Shown here: positions 5,142 to 8,883 of the stretch, one piece after another
Numbering within the stretch: the stretch's first letter is position 1
Layout of the letters: each line of letters opens with the position of its first letter
Source: Xanthobacteraceae bacterium
Lineage (GTDB): Bacteria > Pseudomonadota > Alphaproteobacteria > Rhizobiales > Xanthobacteraceae
NCBI GenBank assembly: GCA_030043175.1
Contig: JASHYD010001063.1
Location: 1 to 8,883, forward strand
Length of the DNA stretch: 8,883 nucleotides
Direction of reading: 5' to 3'
Notes under the pieces: generated by a model
What the model was told of the DNA's origin: nothing
What the model saw: only the letters and a program-made list of their open reading frames with translations
Database searches by the model: none
Program-made: the position numbers and the translations under genes

Positions 5142-7028
5142 TTGATCATCAAATCCTTGCTGCCCGCCTGCGTGGCCGCCGCCTTGGTCGCTGCCCCGAT
5201 CCTGTTTGCCGCCAATGCGCCTGCCGAGGAAAACACTCAAGAAAGAACTTGGCGGCACGGAGCATCGCTGTTTGGCGATCTCAAATATGCCCCAGGCTTC
5301 AAGCATTTCGACTACGTCAATCCCAATGCGCCCAGGGGCGGAGCGGTGCGCCTGACGGGCTTCGGCACCTATGACAATTTCAATCCAGTGGTCGCCGGAG
5401 TGAAAGGCGTGATCGCGGCAGGCATCGCCGAAATCTACGATAGGTTGACGGTTCCATCGCTCGATGAAGCGGGGAGCGAATATGGCTTGCTCGCCGAAAG
5501 TCTGACGTACCCCGAGGACTTTTCGTCGGTCACCTACCGCCTGCGGCCAATTGCGAAATGGCAGGACGGCAAGCCGGTGACGCCGGAAGACGTCATATTT
5601 TCATTCAACGCGTTCAAGACAAACTCGCCGCAGTACTCCAAGTATTACCAGCACGTCATCAAGGCGGCGAAGACGGGCGACCGCGACATCACGTTTACGT
5701 TTGATGCCCCCGGCAACCGTGAACTGCCGCAGATTGTCGGCCAGCTCATCGTGCTGCCGAAGCACTGGTGGGACGGCACCGACAAGGCCGGCGACAAGCG
5801 CAATATCGCCAACACCACACTGGAGCTGCCGGTCGGCAGCGGCGCTTACCGGGTCAAGGAATTCGTACCCGGACGCTCGATTGTGTATGAGCGGGTCAAG
5901 GACTATTGGGCCAAGGACCTGCCCGTCGCCCTCGGACAAAACAACTTAGATGAGATCCGCTACGAATATTACCGCGATCAGCAGGTGGCGCTCGAAGCTT
6001 TCAAGGGCGATCAGGTCGACTTCCGCGCTGAGGGCAGCGCCAAGAACTGGGCGACTGAGTACACCTTCCCGGCCGTCACCGACAAGCGAGTCGTGAAGGA
6101 AGAATTTCCGGTTCGCGACAGGGGAGACATGCAGGCCTTTGTGCTGAACACCCGGCGCAGCAAATTTGCCGATCCACGAGTACGTTGGGCGTTCAATCTC
6201 GCGCTCAATTTCGAGGAGATGAACAAGCAGCTCTTCTTTGGCCAGTATCAGCGGATCGCGAGCTATTTCGCTGGCACCGAACTTGCCTCTTCCGGATTGC
6301 CCTCCGGCCTCGAATTGGAAATCCTCCAGAGCGTACGCGACCAGGTGCCGCCGGAAGTCTTCACCACCGAATACAAGAATCCGGTCAACGGCAGCCCGGA
6401 GGCGGTGCGGGCCAATCTGCGTGAGGCAGTCCGTCTGTTGCGCGAAGCCGGCTGGGAAATCCGCAATCAGAAGCTCGTCAACACCAAGACCGGCGAGCCG
6501 ATGACCGTCGAAATGCTCAACTCGACGACCGACCCAGCTTTCGAGCGTCTGATGCTTTTTTACAAGCCGTCGCTAGAGCGGCTCGGCATGACGGTTACGG
6601 TGCGAAATGTTGACGACGCGCAGTATGAGAACCGTGTGCGGAACTGGGACTACGATCTCATTGTCGATTCTTGGGCGGAATCACTGTCGCCAGGCAATGA
6701 ACAGCGGGAATTTTGGGGGTCGAATGCCGCCGATCAGGTGGGCTCGCGCAACACCATCGGCGTCAAGAATCCCGCCGTCGATAAGCTGATCGAGCGTGTC
6801 ATCTTCGCCAAGAACCGGGAGGAGCTGGTTGCCGCCACCAAGGCGCTCGACCGCGTGCTGTTGTGGAACAATTATGTCGTGCCGCATTGGACCTATCCGT
6901 TTTTACGCACGGCGCGTTGGGACCGCTTCAGCCACCCAACGGAACTACCCAAGTACGGCGAGTCGGCGTTCCCGACCATCTGGTGGTGGGACGCCGCCAA
7001 GGCGGCCAAGACCGGGGGACGCTCATGA
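5142..7028 (+). CDS. yejA: Peptide ABC transporter substrate-binding protein, family 5 (YejA-like), Sec-exported
   Basis: A 628-residue periplasmic binding protein of the SBP_bac_5 family, most like YejA, the receptor of the YejABEF importer for oligopeptides and peptide antibiotics. A Sec signal peptide covers about 1-28 (ending ANAPA). The mature start HGASLFGDLKYAPGFKHFDY and VNPNAPRGG (59-67) are typical of YejA. The family segment KWQDGKPVTPEDVIFSFNAF is at 139-158, and the sequence ends in WWWD near the C-terminus, as in relatives. Length fits the family. The start is a TTG at 5142, decided by AAGGAG (5130-5135) 6 bases upstream and by the signal peptide that begins at once; no ATG fits better. 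Its TGA overlaps the ATG of the next gene (ATGA), so the two are translationally coupled. Specificity for peptides rather than another ligand is inferred from the family. Confidence 0.95.
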   Translation: MIIKSLLPACVAAALVAAPILFAANAPAEENTQERTWRHGASLFGDLKYAPGFKHFDYVNPNAPRGGAVRLTGFGTYDNFNPVVAGVKGVIAAGIAEIYDRLTVPSLDEAGSEYGLLAESLTYPEDFSSVTYRLRPIAKWQDGKPVTPEDVIFSFNAFKTNSPQYSKYYQHVIKAAKTGDRDITFTFDAPGNRELPQIVGQLIVLPKHWWDGTDKAGDKRNIANTTLELPVGSGAYRVKEFVPGRSIVYERVKDYWAKDLPVALGQNNLDEIRYEYYRDQQVALEAFKGDQVDFRAEGSAKNWATEYTFPAVTDKRVVKEEFPVRDRGDMQAFVLNTRRSKFADPRVRWAFNLALNFEEMNKQLFFGQYQRIASYFAGTELASSGLPSGLELEILQSVRDQVPPEVFTTEYKNPVNGSPEAVRANLREAVRLLREAGWEIRNQKLVNTKTGEPMTVEMLNSTTDPAFERLMLFYKPSLERLGMTVTVRNVDDAQYENRVRNWDYDLIVDSWAESLSPGNEQREFWGSNAADQVGSRNTIGVKNPAVDKLIERVIFAKNREELVAATKALDRVLLWNNYVVPHWTYPFLRTARWDRFSHPTELPKYGESAFPTIWWWDAAKAAKTGGRS

Positions 7029-8883
7029 GCTTCGCGGGCAAGCCCCTCTCGCGCCGCCGGGTGCTCGTTCTCACCGCCGGCGCAATGGCCACGCCTTGGC
7101 TGTTGCGCGATCCCGCGGCAGCCATTGCGGCGGATGAAATCGAGACGCACGGCATCTCGGCGTTCGGCGACCTCAAGTACCCGGCCGACTTCAACCATTT
7201 CGACTACGTCAATCCGAATGCCCCCAAGGGGGGCATTTTTTCGGCAACTGTCACGAGCCGTTTGTTCAATCAGAATTTTAATACCTTCAACTCCCTTAAC
7301 AGCTTCATTTTGAAAGGCGATGCCGCGAAGGCGATGGAATTGACCTTTGCAAACCTCATGACCTCGGCCGAAGACGAGCGGGATGCGCTGTACGGCCTTG
7401 CGGCCGACAAGGTGCGGATTTCGGCGGACGGTCTTGTGTATCGGTTTCACATCCGGCCGGAGGCGCGCTTCCACGACGGCACCAGGCTTACCGCAAGGGA
7501 TGTGGCATTCTCGCTCAACCTTCTCAAGCAGAAAGGTCACCCCCAGATCATCCAGCAAATGCGCGACGTGAAAGGCGCCGAGGCTGATGATGACGAGGTT
7601 GTAACGGTGCGCTTTGCCGAAAAGCGCGCCCGCGACGTGCCGTTATTCGTGGCCGGAGGATTGCCGATCTTCTCGCGCGACTACTACGCCACGCATGAGT
7701 TCGATCAGTCGACACTTGATGTTCCGCTGGGTTCGGGACCATACCGGGTCGGCCGTTTCGAACCCGGCCGCTTTATCGAATATGAGCGTGTCGCCGACTG
7801 GTGGGGCGCGAACTTGCCTGCTAATGTCGGACAGTACAATTTCGACACCATCCGGTACGAGTACTATCGCGACCGCAACGTCGGCTTCGAAGGATTCAAA
7901 GCTAAGAGCTATTTGTTCCGCGAAGAGTTCACTTCGCGCACCTGGGCCACCGGCTATGATTTTCCCGCCATACGCGATGGCCGCGTTAAGCGCGTCGAAA
8001 TTCCGGACAACTTGCCCAGCGGCGGGCAGGGCTGGGTGTTCAACCTGCGGCGCCCCAAGTTCGCTAATGCGCGGCTACGCGAAGCCTTGGACTACGCGTT
8101 CGATTTCGAGTGGACCAACAAGACTATCATGTATGGGGCCTACAGGCGCACCTATTCGGTATTCCAGAATTCGGACATGATGGCGCAAGGATTGCCGAGC
8201 CCTCAAGAGCTCGATCTGCTTCAGCCATGGCGCGGCAGGGTGCCTGACGGCGTATTCGCAGAGCCCTTCGTGCCGCCAGTGTCCGACGGGTCGGGCCAGG
8301 ACCGCGCGCTCCTGCGCAAGGCGTCGCAGATACTGCAGGAGGCCGGTTTTCCCATCAAAAATGGTAAACGGGTCAATGCGAAGGGCGAGCCTCTCACCAT
8401 CGAATTCCTGGAAGACGATACGCAGCTCCAGGCGCACCATGCACCGCTCATCAAGAACCTCGCTATTCTTGGCATTGACGCCACGCTGCGGATCGTGGAC
8501 CCGGTACAGTACTTGGCCCGGCGCGACGACTTCGATTTCGACGTTACGATGCACCGCATGAGCTTCTCAACAACTCCCGGCGAAGCACTGCGGGTCTTTT
8601 TTTCCTCGGCTGCCGCCGCAACCAAGGGGTCGGAGAATCTCGCTGGCATTGCCGATCCGGCCGTCGACGCTCTCATCGAGAGGATCATTGACGTCAATAC
8701 GCGCGCCGAACTCGTGGTCGCGGTTCGCGCGCTCGACCGCATTCTGCGCGCGGGACATTATTGGATCCCCCAGTGGCACCGGGCCGCGCACCTGATCGCC
8801 TACTGGGACGTGTTCGACCGCCCGGCCACCCCGCCGTTCTATGCCCAGGCGGGCGGGGCTCCGGAGACCTGGTGGTACGACCG
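7025..8883 (+). CDS. yejA: Second peptide ABC transporter substrate-binding protein (YejA-like), Tat-like signal, partial at right edge
   Basis: A paralogue of the preceding gene, 619 residues visible and lacking only a short tail (it ends at PETWWYD, matching the WWWD close to the end of its neighbour). The signal differs: SRRRVLVL (9-16) before a hydrophobic stretch is a Tat-like twin-arginine motif, with a probable cleavage near AIA (33-35), whereas the upstream protein has a Sec signal. The mature domain opens with HGISAFGDLKYPADFNHFDY and VNPNAPKGG (62-70), and contains LGSGPYRV and the IRYEYYRD block shared with the paralogue. The ATG overlaps the upstream stop as ATGA. A tandem pair of yejA genes ahead of yejBEF is known in Sinorhizobium meliloti, where the transporter helps resist plant antimicrobial peptides. 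Permease and ATPase genes are expected just beyond the edge. It may bind a different ligand from its partner. Confidence 0.94.
   Translation, partial: MSFAGKPLSRRRVLVLTAGAMATPWLLRDPAAAIAADEIETHGISAFGDLKYPADFNHFDYVNPNAPKGGIFSATVTSRLFNQNFNTFNSLNSFILKGDAAKAMELTFANLMTSAEDERDALYGLAADKVRISADGLVYRFHIRPEARFHDGTRLTARDVAFSLNLLKQKGHPQIIQQMRDVKGAEADDDEVVTVRFAEKRARDVPLFVAGGLPIFSRDYYATHEFDQSTLDVPLGSGPYRVGRFEPGRFIEYERVADWWGANLPANVGQYNFDTIRYEYYRDRNVGFEGFKAKSYLFREEFTSRTWATGYDFPAIRDGRVKRVEIPDNLPSGGQGWVFNLRRPKFANARLREALDYAFDFEWTNKTIMYGAYRRTYSVFQNSDMMAQGLPSPQELDLLQPWRGRVPDGVFAEPFVPPVSDGSGQDRALLRKASQILQEAGFPIKNGKRVNAKGEPLTIEFLEDDTQLQAHHAPLIKNLAILGIDATLRIVDPVQYLARRDDFDFDVTMHRMSFSTTPGEALRVFFSSAAAATKGSENLAGIADPAVDALIERIIDVNTRAELVVAVRALDRILRAGHYWIPQWHRAAHLIAYWDVFDRPATPPFYAQAGGAPETWWYD

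Noticed and set aside
6893..7558. Open frame of 221 codons on the minus strand across the junction of the two yejA genes
   Set aside because: It is the antisense shadow of two clear binding-protein genes and matches no family I know.
1..8883. CRISPR array, tRNA, rRNA or prophage genes
   Set aside because: No regularly spaced repeats with unique spacers, no cloverleaf or ribosomal sequence and no phage-like protein were found on reading both strands.

Overview
The window looks like chromosomal DNA of an alphaproteobacterium of the Bradyrhizobium/Rhodopseudomonas group. This rests on high GC, a membrane-anchored CycM-type cytochrome c, a tandem pair of YejA-like binding proteins as in rhizobia, a Bug/TctC receptor, and GC-rich palindromic repeats between genes. 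The genus is inferred from these traits; no marker gene is present.

Layout. Positions 1-454 (minus) hold the 5' part of a tripartite tricarboxylate transporter receptor (TctC/Bug), which runs off the left edge. A divergent spacer separates it from a plus-strand pair: a small P450-type ferredoxin (743-952) and a class I cytochrome P450 (1011-2252). The ferredoxin is probably the electron donor of the P450; no ferredoxin reductase is visible. A convergent spacer (2253-2555) carries a hairpin and two inverted palindromic repeats. On the minus strand follows an alpha/beta hydrolase (2556-3311) with a cysteine nucleophile elbow, preceded by a possible 24-residue leader ORF and a UUCG-loop hairpin.

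Positions 3447-4153 have no convincing gene but are rich in small dyads, a 14-bp tandem duplication and a degenerate inverted repeat. Then comes cycM (4154-4702), a membrane-tethered c-type cytochrome expected to carry electrons from the bc1 complex to an aa3-type oxidase. Positions 4703-5141 hold a second 14-bp tandem duplication, palindromic repeats and a nested inverted repeat. From 5142 to the right edge lie two overlapping genes for family 5 peptide-binding proteins, one with a Sec-type and one with a Tat-like signal. They are probably the first genes of a yej-type peptide ABC transporter operon whose permease and ATPase genes would lie beyond the window.

I found no mobile element, CRISPR array, tRNA or rRNA, and no clearly new multi-gene system. 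The points most worth a second look are the long N-terminal extension of the TctC protein, the His-containing ferredoxin beside the P450, the Cys-elbow hydrolase with no obvious catalytic histidine, and the structured spacers around cycM.
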